Numbered from the stretch's first letter, positions 1 through 7,321 are shown. The stretch: DNA of 23,288 nucleotides from JAPLDA01 sp043783155 (GCA_043783155.1 JAYVZS010000119.1:1-23288), one strand, 5' to 3'. Notes: a model not told the origin generated them from the sequence alone. Numbers and translations are program-made.

Positions 1-234
1 GTCGGGTATAACATGGTGAGACGAATGATGAACCAGGGATATTTCTTTAACATTTCTGTTTTCCCAAGCGTGTCGTATAACAACACAGGTCTTCGCATTC
101 CGCTCAACCGCAACAACACATTCGAAGACATTGAAAATTTGCTGAAAGAAATAAAAGTTCAGTTGCCGCATGCACTTGCCGATTCTCAATCGAGCATGCA
201 GGATATTTACAAATCGTTTAAGCTGGTAGCGTAA
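1..234 (+). CDS. Pyridoxal-phosphate-dependent aminotransferase, C-terminal fragment (5' end outside window)
   Basis: Only the last 77 codons are present, and the frame is open to the first base of the window, so the gene starts upstream. The fragment reads as the C-terminal small domain of a fold-type I PLP enzyme of the alpha-oxoamine synthase group (the KBL/BioF/HemA-like family). It has an arginine-containing helix (VRRMMNQG), then a strand with the pattern FFNISVFPSVSYNNTGLRI, which corresponds to the family's 'G(V/I)xxxxxxxPxVPxxxxxLRI' region ending in the conserved substrate-carboxylate arginine. A helix with acidic residues (FEDIENLLKEI) follows, as in family members. The last 25 or so residues extend past the usual family end. 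The lysine-bearing active site is outside the window, so the substrate cannot be named. A hairpin terminator follows 22 bases after the stop, so this ends a transcript. Family assignment is moderately sure; exact enzyme unknown. Confidence 0.6.
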   Translation, partial: VGYNMVRRMMNQGYFFNISVFPSVSYNNTGLRIPLNRNNTFEDIENLLKEIKVQLPHALADSQSSMQDIYKSFKLVA

Positions 235-255
235 TAAAAAATTTAGTGTTGAAAT

Positions 256-284
256 CGGGCGTTCGATAGGATGCCCGTTTTTTT
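256..284 (+). terminator. Rho-independent terminator of the aminotransferase gene
   Basis: Arms CGGGC (256-260) and GCCCG (273-277) enclose a 12-base loop and are followed at once by seven T (278-284). It lies 22 bases after the stop codon at 234. Confidence 0.75.
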
Positions 285-420
285 ATGGGTGATGGTAGAT
301 TTTAGTTTGATCAGGTATTCACCGATTCATTAAAAGACAACAAAATATTTGGTTGATCTTGAGTGCTTTTTCTTACCAACTTTTGAAATTACAAAAAGGT
401 TAAAATTCTTTATGGAATAA

Positions 421-520
421 TTCTTTGTGAACTTTGCGTTTTAAACTTAACGTTCTTTGCGGTTAAATTTAATTTTAGTATAAAGAACACGAAGGTTTTC
501 TCAAAGTTCACAAAGGGTTT
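421..520. repeat. Long imperfect inverted repeat of a dispersed intergenic family
   Basis: CTTTGTGAACTTTG at 423-436 and its exact reverse complement CAAAGTTCACAAAG at 502-515 form 14-base arms. Inside them GTTCTTT (452-458) pairs with AAAGAAC (482-488). The right half contains the 13-mer AAAGAACACGAAG (482-494), which recurs at 6155-6167 in a similar context. From general knowledge, motifs of this type (CTTTGTG, CTTTGCG, GAACACGAAG) are frequent in Bacteroidota intergenic spacers; copy number in this genome is not visible here. Confidence 0.7.
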
Positions 521-565
521 CACGAATAGCCATTACCGGATTAGAGGAAGGGATTTAGAGATTCA

Positions 566-581
566 TATTCGTACATTCGCA
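566..581. repeat. Single copy of the TATTCGTACATTCGCA dispersed repeat
   Basis: The 16 bases are identical to the first 16 bases of the 37-base repeat at 1434-1470. Confidence 0.6.
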
Positions 582-622
582 ATACTAATGACAGGATAGG
601 GTAAACTTTTCTTTATTTTTGC

Positions 623-639
623 TTAACATTAAGTTTACA
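623..639 (+). promoter_or_regulatory. Putative Pho-box-like direct repeat upstream of the response regulator
   Basis: TTAACA (623-628), a 5-base spacer, then TTTACA (634-639) gives an 11-base period. This matches the TT(A/T/C)ACA direct repeats with about 5-base spacers known for PhoP/PhoB-type OmpR-family regulators, best described in Bacillus. A weak -7-like TACTTTCA lies at 649-656. A perfect TAnnTTTG (TATTTTTG, 614-621) lies just upstream, but in a T-rich run. Two half-sites only; functional role is inference. Confidence 0.35.
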
Positions 640-669
640 TACTGAACCTACTTTCATGAAAAATTTGAA

Positions 670-1359
670 ATGAAGAATGAACGTTTAAAAATACTGTTGG
701 TGGATGATGAACCCGATATTCTTGAGTTCATGGAATACAATTTAAAGAAAGAAAATTATGACGTTCACAAGGCGAACAACGGGAAAGAAGCGATCGTCAA
801 AGCAAAACAAACCAGTCCCGACCTGATCGTTCTTGATATTATGATGCCGGAGATGGATGGAATTGAAACCTGTCGAGCACTGCGCGAGATTCCGCAATTC
901 AAAAACACGATGATCGCTTTTCTTACCGCGCGCAACGAAGACTATTCGCAGATTGCCGGCTTCGATGTAGGAGCGGATGATTACATCACCAAGCCGATTA
1001 AACCGAAAGTTCTGATCAGCCGCATCAATGCATTGTTCAGGCGATACCACGGAAATGAAGGTTCCGATAAATCGAAAGTCACCAATGTCGGCGATTTACA
1101 GATCGACCGCGAAAAATACATGGTGTACCAGGCAGGTAATAAAATTGCGTTGCCTAGAAAAGAGTTCGAACTACTTTCACTGCTGGCTTCCAAACCCGGA
1201 AAAGTTTTCACCCGCGACGAAATCCTCGAACGCGTCTGGGGAAGCGATATCATCGTTGGCGACCGAACCATAGATGTTCATATCCGGAAACTCAGAGAAA
1301 AGTTAGGCGAAGAACACATTAAAACAGTGAAGGGCATTGGTTATAAATTTGATTTTTAA
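670..1359 (+). CDS. OmpR/PhoB-family response regulator (PhoP/PhoB-like)
   Basis: This is the DNA-binding half of a two-component system, 229 residues, the normal length for the family. The receiver domain is residues 6-126. Acidic pocket residues D12 and D13, the phospho-acceptor D56 in VLDIMMPEMDG, T86 in FLTAR and K108 in ITKPI are all present, so it should be phosphorylatable. The winged-helix output domain is residues 137-229 and contains the typical LPRKEFELLSLLASKPGKVF and RTIDVHIRKLREKLG segments and the final KGIGYKF hairpin. The start is an ATG with no Shine-Dalgarno sequence, as usual in Bacteroidota. It precedes the histidine kinase gene by 203 bases of repeat-filled spacer. The best functional guess, from the kinase's resemblance to PhoR and from the TTAACA-N5-TTTACA repeat upstream, is phosphate or envelope sensing; the exact stimulus is not shown. 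Confidence 0.93.
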   Translation: MKNERLKILLVDDEPDILEFMEYNLKKENYDVHKANNGKEAIVKAKQTSPDLIVLDIMMPEMDGIETCRALREIPQFKNTMIAFLTARNEDYSQIAGFDVGADDYITKPIKPKVLISRINALFRRYHGNEGSDKSKVTNVGDLQIDREKYMVYQAGNKIALPRKEFELLSLLASKPGKVFTRDEILERVWGSDIIVGDRTIDVHIRKLREKLGEEHIKTVKGIGYKFDF

Positions 1360-1433
1360 TTTGATAATTTGATGATGAAATGATTTGATAATGATGCGTT
1401 TTTCTGTTAACCCTCGCTGCAATCTTTTTCTTG

Positions 1434-1556
1434 TATTCGTACATTCGCACTAAATTCGTAATTCGCTACAGGTATCACTTTCGGGTATTCGTACATTCGT
1501 ACTAACTTCTTAATTCGCTACAAGTAGCTTCTTTAAACCCCCGGTAATTCGCAACA
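1434..1556. repeat. Two copies plus a fragment of a 37-base direct repeat before the kinase gene
   Basis: Copy 1 is 1434-1470 and copy 2 is 1486-1522. Both start TATTCGTACATTCG and end TTAATTCGCTACA or near to it, differing at a few positions, with a 52-base period. A tail fragment (TAATTCGCAACA) lies at 1545-1556, six bases before the kinase start codon. A 16-base head of the same unit lies at 566-581. Confidence 0.75.
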
Positions 1557-1562
1557 ATATAT

Positions 1563-2612
1563 TTGAAAAATCCCACTCCTCGCACCCTTGCTCTCATCGC
1601 CGCACTGGTATCAGCCGGCATTGTATTTCTTGCCGAGTACATCACCAACCTTTCTCCGTACTTTCAGAAGAACTGGATTTCGTTGCTCGTGGTTTCTGTG
1701 ATTGCTTTCATCACCACGTTTATTATTTTCTATTTTCTTCTTGAAAAATTTATTTACAGGAAGATCAAGCTGATCTATAAGACTATTTCCAATTTCAGAA
1801 GCTCGAAAGAAAAATCTGCCGGCAGAATAAATCTCGGCGACGATATCCTTACCAGCGTAAACAAAGAGGTGCTCGACTGGCAGCAAAACAGGAGCGATGA
1901 AATTACCGAGTTGAGACGGATGGAAAATTTCAGAAAGGAATTTCTTGGCAACGTTTCCCATGAACTAAAAACTCCGATCTTCAATATACAGGGTTATATT
2001 CATACGTTGTTGGAAGGTGGCATCGATGATAAGGAAGTCAACATTCATTATTTGCAGCGTGCTTCCAAATCGGTCGACCGCTTGTGCCTGATTGTGGAGG
2101 ATCTTGAATCTATCAGCAAATTAGAAGCCGGTGAAATGACACTCGAACAACGTGTGTTCGATATTCATGAGCTGGTGGAGGATGTATTTGAATCGTTAGA
2201 AATGCAAACGGCTGAGAAAAAAATAAGAATTGGTTTTAAAGAAGGAAGCGAAAAAGCATTTTATGTATTTGCTGATAAGGAACGTATCCGCCAGGTGTTG
2301 GTTAACCTGATTGTGAATTCAATCAAGTATGGAAAAGAGAACGGAACTACGTTGCTGGGCTTTTACGACATGGACGAAAATATTCTCGTGGAAGTAACAG
2401 ATGACGGAATAGGTGTGGAACCGCAGCATGTGCCCCGATTGTTCGAACGGTTTTACCGCGTTGATAAAAGCAGGTCGAGAGAAGCGGGAGGAACGGGCCT
2501 TGGTCTCGCCATCGTGAAACACATCATTGAAGCGCATCAGCAGACCATCAATGTGCGAAGTACATTCGGTATTGGAACTACGTTTGCTTTTACGCTGAAG
2601 AAGGCGAAGTAG
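1563..2612 (+). CDS. Membrane sensor histidine kinase, PhoR-like, lacking PAS and HAMP domains
   Basis: Partner kinase of the preceding regulator, 349 residues. Two membrane helices (about 8-27 and 39-60) flank only about 11 extracytoplasmic residues, so no sizeable outside sensor exists. A linker of about 60 residues leads to the HisKA dimerisation helix with phospho-acceptor H133 in NVSHELKTP. The ATPase domain shows the N-box (N248, N252 in VNLIVNSIKYG), G1 (DDGIGV, 280-285), F-box (FERFYRVD, 294-301) and G2 (GGTGLGLAIVKH, 309-320), so catalysis should be intact. The start chosen is TTG at 1563; there is no ATG nearby, and the N-terminus KNPTPRTLALIAAL looks right for this family. The lack of PAS and HAMP domains suggests signalling through the membrane segment or a partner protein, as proposed for PhoR with the phosphate transporter; that link is inference. 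Confidence 0.92.
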   Translation: MKNPTPRTLALIAALVSAGIVFLAEYITNLSPYFQKNWISLLVVSVIAFITTFIIFYFLLEKFIYRKIKLIYKTISNFRSSKEKSAGRINLGDDILTSVNKEVLDWQQNRSDEITELRRMENFRKEFLGNVSHELKTPIFNIQGYIHTLLEGGIDDKEVNIHYLQRASKSVDRLCLIVEDLESISKLEAGEMTLEQRVFDIHELVEDVFESLEMQTAEKKIRIGFKEGSEKAFYVFADKERIRQVLVNLIVNSIKYGKENGTTLLGFYDMDENILVEVTDDGIGVEPQHVPRLFERFYRVDKSRSREAGGTGLGLAIVKHIIEAHQQTINVRSTFGIGTTFAFTLKKAK

Positions 2613-2741
2613 TTCGAGAGTGTTTAGGTGTTTTAGTTTTTAAGTATTGACGTGTTTAAGTAATGAAGTGACTAAGTGATGAGGTGTATCCGATTGTTCT
2701 TATCGGTCACATTTATTACTCATTCATTCTTCCTTATTACT

Positions 2742-3104
2742 TCAGGAAGCAAGTGCTTCAATCAAATTCTCCTTTGACCTTTGAAACTGAATTCCAATCT
2801 TCTTTGCTTCTAATTTCTCAAAGAGGTTTTCGATAAAAACCTGTTCACTTTCCTGATCTTCATAAATGTTACCGAAGATATTTGAAAGCGTGCTTGAAAT
2901 AACAGTAATGCCAACCGAAAATTTGTCGTTTGTAAATTTCAGATCGAGCAGAGAAGAAAGGGAGCTTAACCCTTCACCTTTCATAGCGCTGATCATTCCT
3001 CTTTTGTAATCCGTATAATGAATACGGTAATTCATTTTCTTCAATACGTCGTCGCAGTAGCTGAATACGATCGGCAGACTGTAATTGTACAGATGAATTT
3101 TCAT
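2742..3104 (-). CDS. Hypothetical protein, 120 residues
   Basis: Not recognised. The reading frame starts with ATG and lies convergent to the kinase gene and divergent from mltG, so it is its own transcription unit. Composition is that of a real soluble protein: alternating hydrophobic strand patterns (KFSVGITVISSTL), a hydrophilic helix near the C-terminus (VFIENLFEKLEAKKIG) and no signal peptide, membrane helix or Cys cluster. The N-terminal part (YCDDVLKKMNYRIHYTDYKRGMISAMKGEG) has an alpha-then-beta pattern ending in 'GMISA', reminiscent of small alpha/beta proteins in which one helix packs on a sheet. No catalytic motif is visible. No competing gene overlaps it on the other strand. It is most likely a lineage-specific protein. 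Confidence 0.65.
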   Translation of the reverse strand: MKIHLYNYSLPIVFSYCDDVLKKMNYRIHYTDYKRGMISAMKGEGLSSLSSLLDLKFTNDKFSVGITVISSTLSNIFGNIYEDQESEQVFIENLFEKLEAKKIGIQFQRSKENLIEALAS

Positions 3105-3193
3105 GAGTTAATTTTTCTGTAAAATAAAAGAGTGAATGTTTCGTAATGATGAACGAAGTGTTAATCTATCTTCAATATATCTTCCATTTCTGT

Positions 3194-3201
3194 TACTTTC
3201 G
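3194..3201 (+). promoter_or_regulatory. Possible -7 element of mltG
   Basis: TACTTTCG differs from the Bacteroidota TAnnTTTG consensus at one position and lies 88 bases before the mltG start. No clear -33 TTG is seen at the usual distance. Confidence 0.3.
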
Positions 3202-3289
3202 CACCGGGAAACAAGGGATAATTAGAAAGGAAGTCTTGAACTTACGTGACTGCTATCTCCGAACTAAATTCTCCTGACTAATTATTCGT

Positions 3290-4354
3290 ATGCCGAAGAA
3301 GAAAAAAAAGAGTGTGTTAACTAAGATCATCTGGTCCATCGTGGTCGCGCTCGCCCTTGCGGCATTGACGGGAGGTTTTCTGTTGTACCGTGAAATTTAT
3401 AAACCGAATGTCGTCATCACCGACTGGAAACATCCGCATTACCTTTATATAAAGACGAAGGATGGTTTTGACGATGTCGTGAAAACATTGACGGATCAGA
3501 ATCTTTTGATCAATCTTAAATCTTTTCGCTGGGCTGCAGAGCAGATGAAATATTCTGATGAGTCTGTAAAGCCCGGAAAATACCTGTTGAAGCCGAACAT
3601 GAGTAACAAGTCGCTCATCACGTTGTTGAGATCGGGAAAGCAAACACCTGTTGAGTTGGTGTTCAATAATATTCGTACGAAGGATCAGCTTGCGCAAAGG
3701 GTTTCAGAGCAGATCGAAGCTTCGTCATCAGCTATTTTAAACCTGATGAATGATCCTGATTATACGAAGCAGCTTGGCTTAACACCGGATAATATTCTCG
3801 CGTTTTTTATTCCCGATACATACGAATTTTACTGGAACACATCTGCCGATCAATTCCTGAAGAAGATGAAAAAGGAATACGATAAGTTCTGGACAGATAG
3901 TTTGAAGCGGAAGGCGAAAGACATTGGTTTTACATCCGTTCAGGTTTCCGTTATTGCATCCATCGTTCAGCAGGAAACAAGAAGGGATGATGAGAAAAGT
4001 ATGATTGCAGGAGTGTACATCAATCGTGTTAAAAAAGGATGGAAGCTGGAAGCTGATCCCACGCTGGTTTTTGCTTTGGGAGATTATTCCGTGAACCGGG
4101 TGTTAAGCGCTTACAAGCAAATTGATTCTCCTTACAATACTTATATGTATGCAGGTTTGCCACCCGGACCGATTTGTCTCCCTACCATTGCCTCATTAAA
4201 CGCTACGCTCAATTATTCAAAGCATAATTACATGTACTTCTGCGCGAAAGATGATTTCTCCGGACATCATAGTTTCGCCGTTACCTACGATCAGCATTTG
4301 CTGAATGCGCGCAGATTTCAGAAAGCCCTCGATAAACGTGGTATCCGGTCGTGA
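3290..4354 (+). CDS. mltG: Endolytic murein transglycosylase MltG (YceG family)
   Basis: Cleaves nascent peptidoglycan glycan strands and is thought to set glycan length by ending synthesis; acts anchored in the inner membrane. The 354-residue length is typical. A lysine-rich start (KKKKKS) precedes one membrane helix (about 11-33). A LysM-like segment follows (about 50-115, 'GFDDVVKTLTDQNLL'), then the YceG catalytic domain. The catalytic glutamate is E229 in VSVIASIVQQET. The conserved INRVKKGWKLEADPTL stretch and the SPYNTYMYAGLPPGPICLP signature (280-298) complete the active-site region. The ATG start is well placed for the membrane helix. It is followed after 81 bases by a phosphohexomutase gene, also on the plus strand, with its own possible promoter. 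Identification is secure. Confidence 0.95.
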   Translation: MPKKKKKSVLTKIIWSIVVALALAALTGGFLLYREIYKPNVVITDWKHPHYLYIKTKDGFDDVVKTLTDQNLLINLKSFRWAAEQMKYSDESVKPGKYLLKPNMSNKSLITLLRSGKQTPVELVFNNIRTKDQLAQRVSEQIEASSSAILNLMNDPDYTKQLGLTPDNILAFFIPDTYEFYWNTSADQFLKKMKKEYDKFWTDSLKRKAKDIGFTSVQVSVIASIVQQETRRDDEKSMIAGVYINRVKKGWKLEADPTLVFALGDYSVNRVLSAYKQIDSPYNTYMYAGLPPGPICLPTIASLNATLNYSKHNYMYFCAKDDFSGHHSFAVTYDQHLLNARRFQKALDKRGIRS

Positions 4355-4383
4355 TTAATTTTTTCAGAATCGAAAAGGAATTC

Positions 4384-4391
4384 TATTTTCG
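4384..4391 (+). promoter_or_regulatory. Possible -7 element of the phosphohexomutase gene
   Basis: TATTTTCG is one mismatch from TAnnTTTG and lies 44 bases before the ATG at 4436. Confidence 0.25.
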
Positions 4392-4435
4392 CATCTCAAT
4401 CCATTATCTCAATTCTCACATCTCATATCTAAGTA

Positions 4436-5848
4436 ATGAGCAAAATTAAATTCGGAACAGACGGCTGGCGTGCCATCATCGCAAAAGATTTTACTGTTGA
4501 AAATGTTACTCGTGTCGCGGAAGCAACAGCTGACTGGCTGTTGAAACAAAAAAAAAATCCATCGGTAACTGTCGGTCACGATTGCCGTTTCGGAGGTAAA
4601 CTGTTTGCAGAAACGGTTGCCAAAGTAATGGGAGTAAAAGGAGTGAAAATTTTTTTAGCGGATGGATTTGTTTCCACTCCCATGATTTCGATGGGAACGC
4701 TCATGTATAAATGTGATGTGGGGATTATCATTACCGCAAGCCACAACCCGCCTTCATACAACGGATTTAAGCTGAAAGGTTCGTATGGCGGACCATTGAC
4801 TCCTTCCAATGTTCAGGAAATCGAAGACATCATCAAAGAAAAATTGACGGTGGATACCGAGAAAATTTCTTTGAAAGAATTGACTGAAAAAGGTTTGATT
4901 CAAATGGTTGATCTCGAAACGGATTATGTAAAACACGTGGAGAAAAATTTTGACCTTGATGCCATCAGGAAGTCATCCATGAATTTCGCCTACGATGCCA
5001 TGTATGGTTCCGGTCAGAATGTAATCAAGCGTTTGTTTCCTGATATTACGATGCTGCATTGTGATGATAATCCCGGTTTTCACGGACAAGCACCGGAGCC
5101 GATTCATAAAAACCTGATCGAGTTTTCGGAACTGATTAAGAAAAGTGGCAAGATTGATTGCGGATTAGTGACAGACGGCGATGCCGATCGGATTGGTTTG
5201 TATGATAACGAAGGAAATTTTGTGGACTCGCATCACATCATTCTTCTGCTCATTCATTATCTCCATAAGTATAAGGGAATGAGTGGAAAGGTGTGTACCG
5301 CTTTCAGTACAACACCCAAGGTTGAAAAATTGTGTAAGTACTACGGTCTCGAATGTGAGACAGTGAAGATCGGTTTCAAATACATTTGCGAAATCATGAT
5401 TCACGAAGATGTCTTGCTTGGCGGAGAAGAGAGCGGAGGTATTGCCATCAAAGGGCACCTTCCCGAGCGCGACGGAATCTGGATGGGATTGGTAATCTGG
5501 GAGTTCATGGCAAAGAGCGGAAAGACATTGACTGAGTTGATGAAAGAAGTGGACGACATCGTTGGTGCTTTCGCGTTCGAACGATCAGATCTGAATTTAA
5601 CCGAAGACGTGAAAAATAAAATTGTGTCGAACACCGCTCATGGTGTCTACAAAAATTTCGGAAAGTATGTTGTAAAGCGTGTGGAAGATCTCGATGGCTA
5701 CAAGTATTTTTTTGATGATGAAAACCGTGAGTGGCTTTTGATTCGTGCGTCGGGAACAGAGCCTGTTCTGAGAACATACGCTGAATCTTCTTCACGTGAA
5801 AATGCTTTCTCAATTTTGAAGGCAGCGGAAGAAACGCTGTTGAAATAA
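4436..5848 (+). CDS. Phosphoglucomutase/phosphomannomutase family protein
   Basis: Alpha-D-phosphohexomutase, 470 residues, moving phosphate between C6 and C1 of glucose- or mannose-type sugars to feed nucleotide-sugar synthesis for cell wall and surface glycans. All four domain signatures are present: the phosphoserine loop ITASHNP (S102), the Mg-binding TDGDADR (D247, D249, D251), the sugar-binding loop GGEESGG (329-335), and the phosphate-binding loop RASGTEPVLR (437-446). The N-terminus KFGTDGWRAIIAKDFT is the usual family start, which supports the ATG. The GEESGG form occurs in both PGM and PMM enzymes, so substrate preference between glucose and mannose cannot be fixed; a glucosamine mutase (GlmM) is less likely given the loop. 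If it is a mannomutase it could supply the mannosyl donor for the membrane glycosyltransferases further along the window (inference). Confidence 0.92.
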   Translation: MSKIKFGTDGWRAIIAKDFTVENVTRVAEATADWLLKQKKNPSVTVGHDCRFGGKLFAETVAKVMGVKGVKIFLADGFVSTPMISMGTLMYKCDVGIIITASHNPPSYNGFKLKGSYGGPLTPSNVQEIEDIIKEKLTVDTEKISLKELTEKGLIQMVDLETDYVKHVEKNFDLDAIRKSSMNFAYDAMYGSGQNVIKRLFPDITMLHCDDNPGFHGQAPEPIHKNLIEFSELIKKSGKIDCGLVTDGDADRIGLYDNEGNFVDSHHIILLLIHYLHKYKGMSGKVCTAFSTTPKVEKLCKYYGLECETVKIGFKYICEIMIHEDVLLGGEESGGIAIKGHLPERDGIWMGLVIWEFMAKSGKTLTELMKEVDDIVGAFAFERSDLNLTEDVKNKIVSNTAHGVYKNFGKYVVKRVEDLDGYKYFFDDENREWLLIRASGTEPVLRTYAESSSRENAFSILKAAEETLLK

Positions 5849-5866
5849 TGATCGGTAAAATACTTT

Positions 5867-5892
5867 AGTAAATATATTTTAAAATATTTACT
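5867..5892. repeat. AT-only inverted repeat after the phosphohexomutase gene
   Basis: Arms AGTAAATAT (5867-5875) and ATATTTACT (5884-5892) with an 8-base loop, 18 bases after the stop codon. It contains almost no G or C, so it would be a weak terminator; a protein-binding palindrome is an alternative. Confidence 0.45.
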
Positions 5893-5948
5893 ATCAATAT
5901 TTTATATATTATTTGTAAAGACGAATATTGACGATCTTAATGCGACAA

Positions 5949-6005
5949 ATTTCCAACTTCTAACTTTCCAACTTCTACCCTCCAATTTTCACTAACTTTC
6001 TACCC
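5949..6005. repeat. Degenerate TTCCAACTTCTAAC-type simple repeat
   Basis: Repeated units such as TTCCAACTTC, TTTCCAACTTC and CACTAACTTTCTACCC. It is roughly the reverse complement of the tract at 13262-13318, so it belongs to the same decayed spacer family. Confidence 0.5.
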
Positions 6006-6059
6006 TAATTTCAATCAACTTAAACCTTAGAATGAGTCAATCGATTTGTAATATTTAGG

Positions 6060-7193
6060 GTGATGAATCAGTTTGATTTTTGTGCCCTTTCCGTTTTTTT
6101 TATGTGTCTCCTTTTTGTCAAGGAATTCCTGCCGGCCGGCCGGCAGATAAACACAAAGAACACGAAGATTTACAAGAAGTTCATAAAGAGGGTTCACTCA
6201 GAAACACTTTCATTTTTATCAGCGGGTATTTTCTTTACCTTTTTTTTCAGTAGCCATGTATTTTCAGAAGAAAGAGCAGAAGAGAGGAAAAACCGTTCAG
6301 AAAATCAAATCAATCTTCTCGAAAAAATCTCGAACGACTCGTTGGGATTTTTTCAGCCGTCACCAACACTGGATAAAAGCCGTGTCAGGTTAGTTTCCTA
6401 TACAGCCGTTGGCTTGTATCCTGTCAGCATGTATTGGTTGTATACACAGTGGTACAAAAATTATCCCCAATCGTCTTTTCATTTTTTTAATGACGAAGGT
6501 GAATGGCTGCAGATGGATAAAGGCGGGCACATGCTTGATTCCTATACCATTGGGAAGGTGGGGTTCAGGGCGATGCTATGGGCAGGAATGGAACGAAAGA
6601 AATCGATCTGGTACGGAGCCGGAATCGGTTTGGCATTTCAAACGACTCTTGAAGTATTTGATGGTTTCTCATCTCAATGGGGATTTTCTGTAACTGATAT
6701 GGCCGCAAATGCAATCGGCAGCTCCGTGTTTATTAGTCAGCAACTGGCATGGAATGAACAACGGTTTCAGTTGAAATATTCTTTTCATCAAAGTGAATAC
6801 GCGAAGTATCGTCCGAATGAGCTCGGATCTAATTTGCCTGAAAATATTCTGAAGGATTACAATGGCCTTACGTACTGGCTTACTGTAAATCCACATTCAT
6901 TCATGAAACAGGAATCAAAATTTCCACGCTGGTTGAGTTTCGCTTTTGGTTATGGCGCCGAAGGATTGTTGGGCGGATATTCCAATCCTGTTGTGGTAAA
7001 TGGAAAAGTAATTCCTGTGTTCGACAGGTATCGGCAGTATTATCTATCGCTTGATTTTGATTTGTCAAGAATAAAAACGCGGTCGCGATTTTTATCCGGC
7101 ATGTTTAAAGTGATTAACTTCATTCGTCTTCCTGCGCCCGCTATTGAATTTAATAATGGTCACAAAACAAAATTCTATGCGTTCTATTTTTGA
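6060..7193 (+). CDS. DUF2279 family protein with repeat-derived 5' end
   Basis: Member of the Bacteroidota family DUF2279; function unknown, likely exported or membrane-linked. The conserved core runs from about residue 105: WLYTQWYKNYPQSSFHFFND, EWLQMDKGGH, LAFQTTLEVFDGF, WGFSVTDMAANAIG, the QQLAWNEQR helix, and KDYNGLTYWLT followed by a C-terminal beta-rich part. Family members usually begin with a signal peptide just before this core, and a hydrophobic stretch fitting that role sits at residues 49-66. The first 45 or so codons, however, are suspect: residues 24-29 (LPAGRQ) are the translation of an 18-base perfect palindrome at 6129-6146, and 'NTKNTK' is the translation of a dispersed repeat also seen at 482-494. 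No ATG, GTG or TTG lies in frame between the repeat and the internal signal-like helix, so the start at 6060 (ATGATG) is taken by default. It is either a real fused start or an altered gene. Confidence 0.75.
   Translation: MMNQFDFCALSVFFMCLLFVKEFLPAGRQINTKNTKIYKKFIKRVHSETLSFLSAGIFFTFFFSSHVFSEERAEERKNRSENQINLLEKISNDSLGFFQPSPTLDKSRVRLVSYTAVGLYPVSMYWLYTQWYKNYPQSSFHFFNDEGEWLQMDKGGHMLDSYTIGKVGFRAMLWAGMERKKSIWYGAGIGLAFQTTLEVFDGFSSQWGFSVTDMAANAIGSSVFISQQLAWNEQRFQLKYSFHQSEYAKYRPNELGSNLPENILKDYNGLTYWLTVNPHSFMKQESKFPRWLSFAFGYGAEGLLGGYSNPVVVNGKVIPVFDRYRQYYLSLDFDLSRIKTRSRFLSGMFKVINFIRLPAPAIEFNNGHKTKFYAFYF
6129..6193. repeat. GC-rich palindrome plus dispersed repeat inside the start of the DUF2279 gene
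   Basis: CTGCCGGCCGGCCGGCAG (6129-6146) is a perfect 18-base palindrome, strikingly GC-rich against AT-rich surroundings. It is followed by a 39-base stretch (6155-6193) that starts with AAAGAACACGAAG and resembles the right half of the inverted repeat at 482-520. The sequence is in frame and contains no stop. Confidence 0.75.
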
Positions 7194-7248
7194 TTACTTT
7201 TGATTGATAACAAAGTCATTTGTAAACTATTCGATGAAAATAAGTTTA

Positions 7249-7321
7249 ACCACTGAGATTCTAAAACCACGAAGCTTCACTAAGTCTTAGTGTTTCTAAG
7301 TGTCCTTAGTAGCTCAGTGGT
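7249..7321. repeat. 73-base imperfect palindrome between the DUF2279 and DUF2027-Smr genes
   Basis: Outer arms ACCACTGAG (7249-7257) and CTCAGTGGT (7313-7321) are exact reverse complements. A second hairpin CACTAAG-T-CTTAGTG lies inside at 7278-7292, and CTAAG/CTTAG units recur between. This is the 'ACCACTAAG...CTTAGTGGT' type of Bacteroidota spacer repeat. It ends 33 bases before the next start codon and could fold in the mRNA leader; it has no T-run, so it is not a standard terminator. Confidence 0.65.

Larger units (their letters stand above)
235..669. other. 435-base spacer without a gene
   Basis: No supported reading frame lies here. The stretch holds the terminator at 256-284, a long inverted repeat at 421-520, one copy of a short dispersed repeat at 566-581, and a putative Pho box just before the response regulator. 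The rest (about 285-420 and 521-565) is AT-rich sequence in which I see nothing. Confidence 0.7.

Noticed and set aside
742..1050. Antisense reading frame opposite the response regulator.
   Set aside because: It is the shadow of a strongly conserved coding region and shows no family motifs of its own.
1434..1556. Possible short CRISPR array.
   Set aside because: Only two imperfect copies, the spacing is a 15-base gap rather than a 30-base spacer, and no cas gene is near.
5867..5892. Rho-independent terminator after the phosphohexomutase gene.
   Set aside because: The stem has almost no GC pairs and there is no clear T-run, so it is listed only as an inverted repeat.
6409..6693. Alternative plus-strand frame within the DUF2279 gene.
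   Set aside because: The main frame holds all DUF2279 motifs; this one has none.
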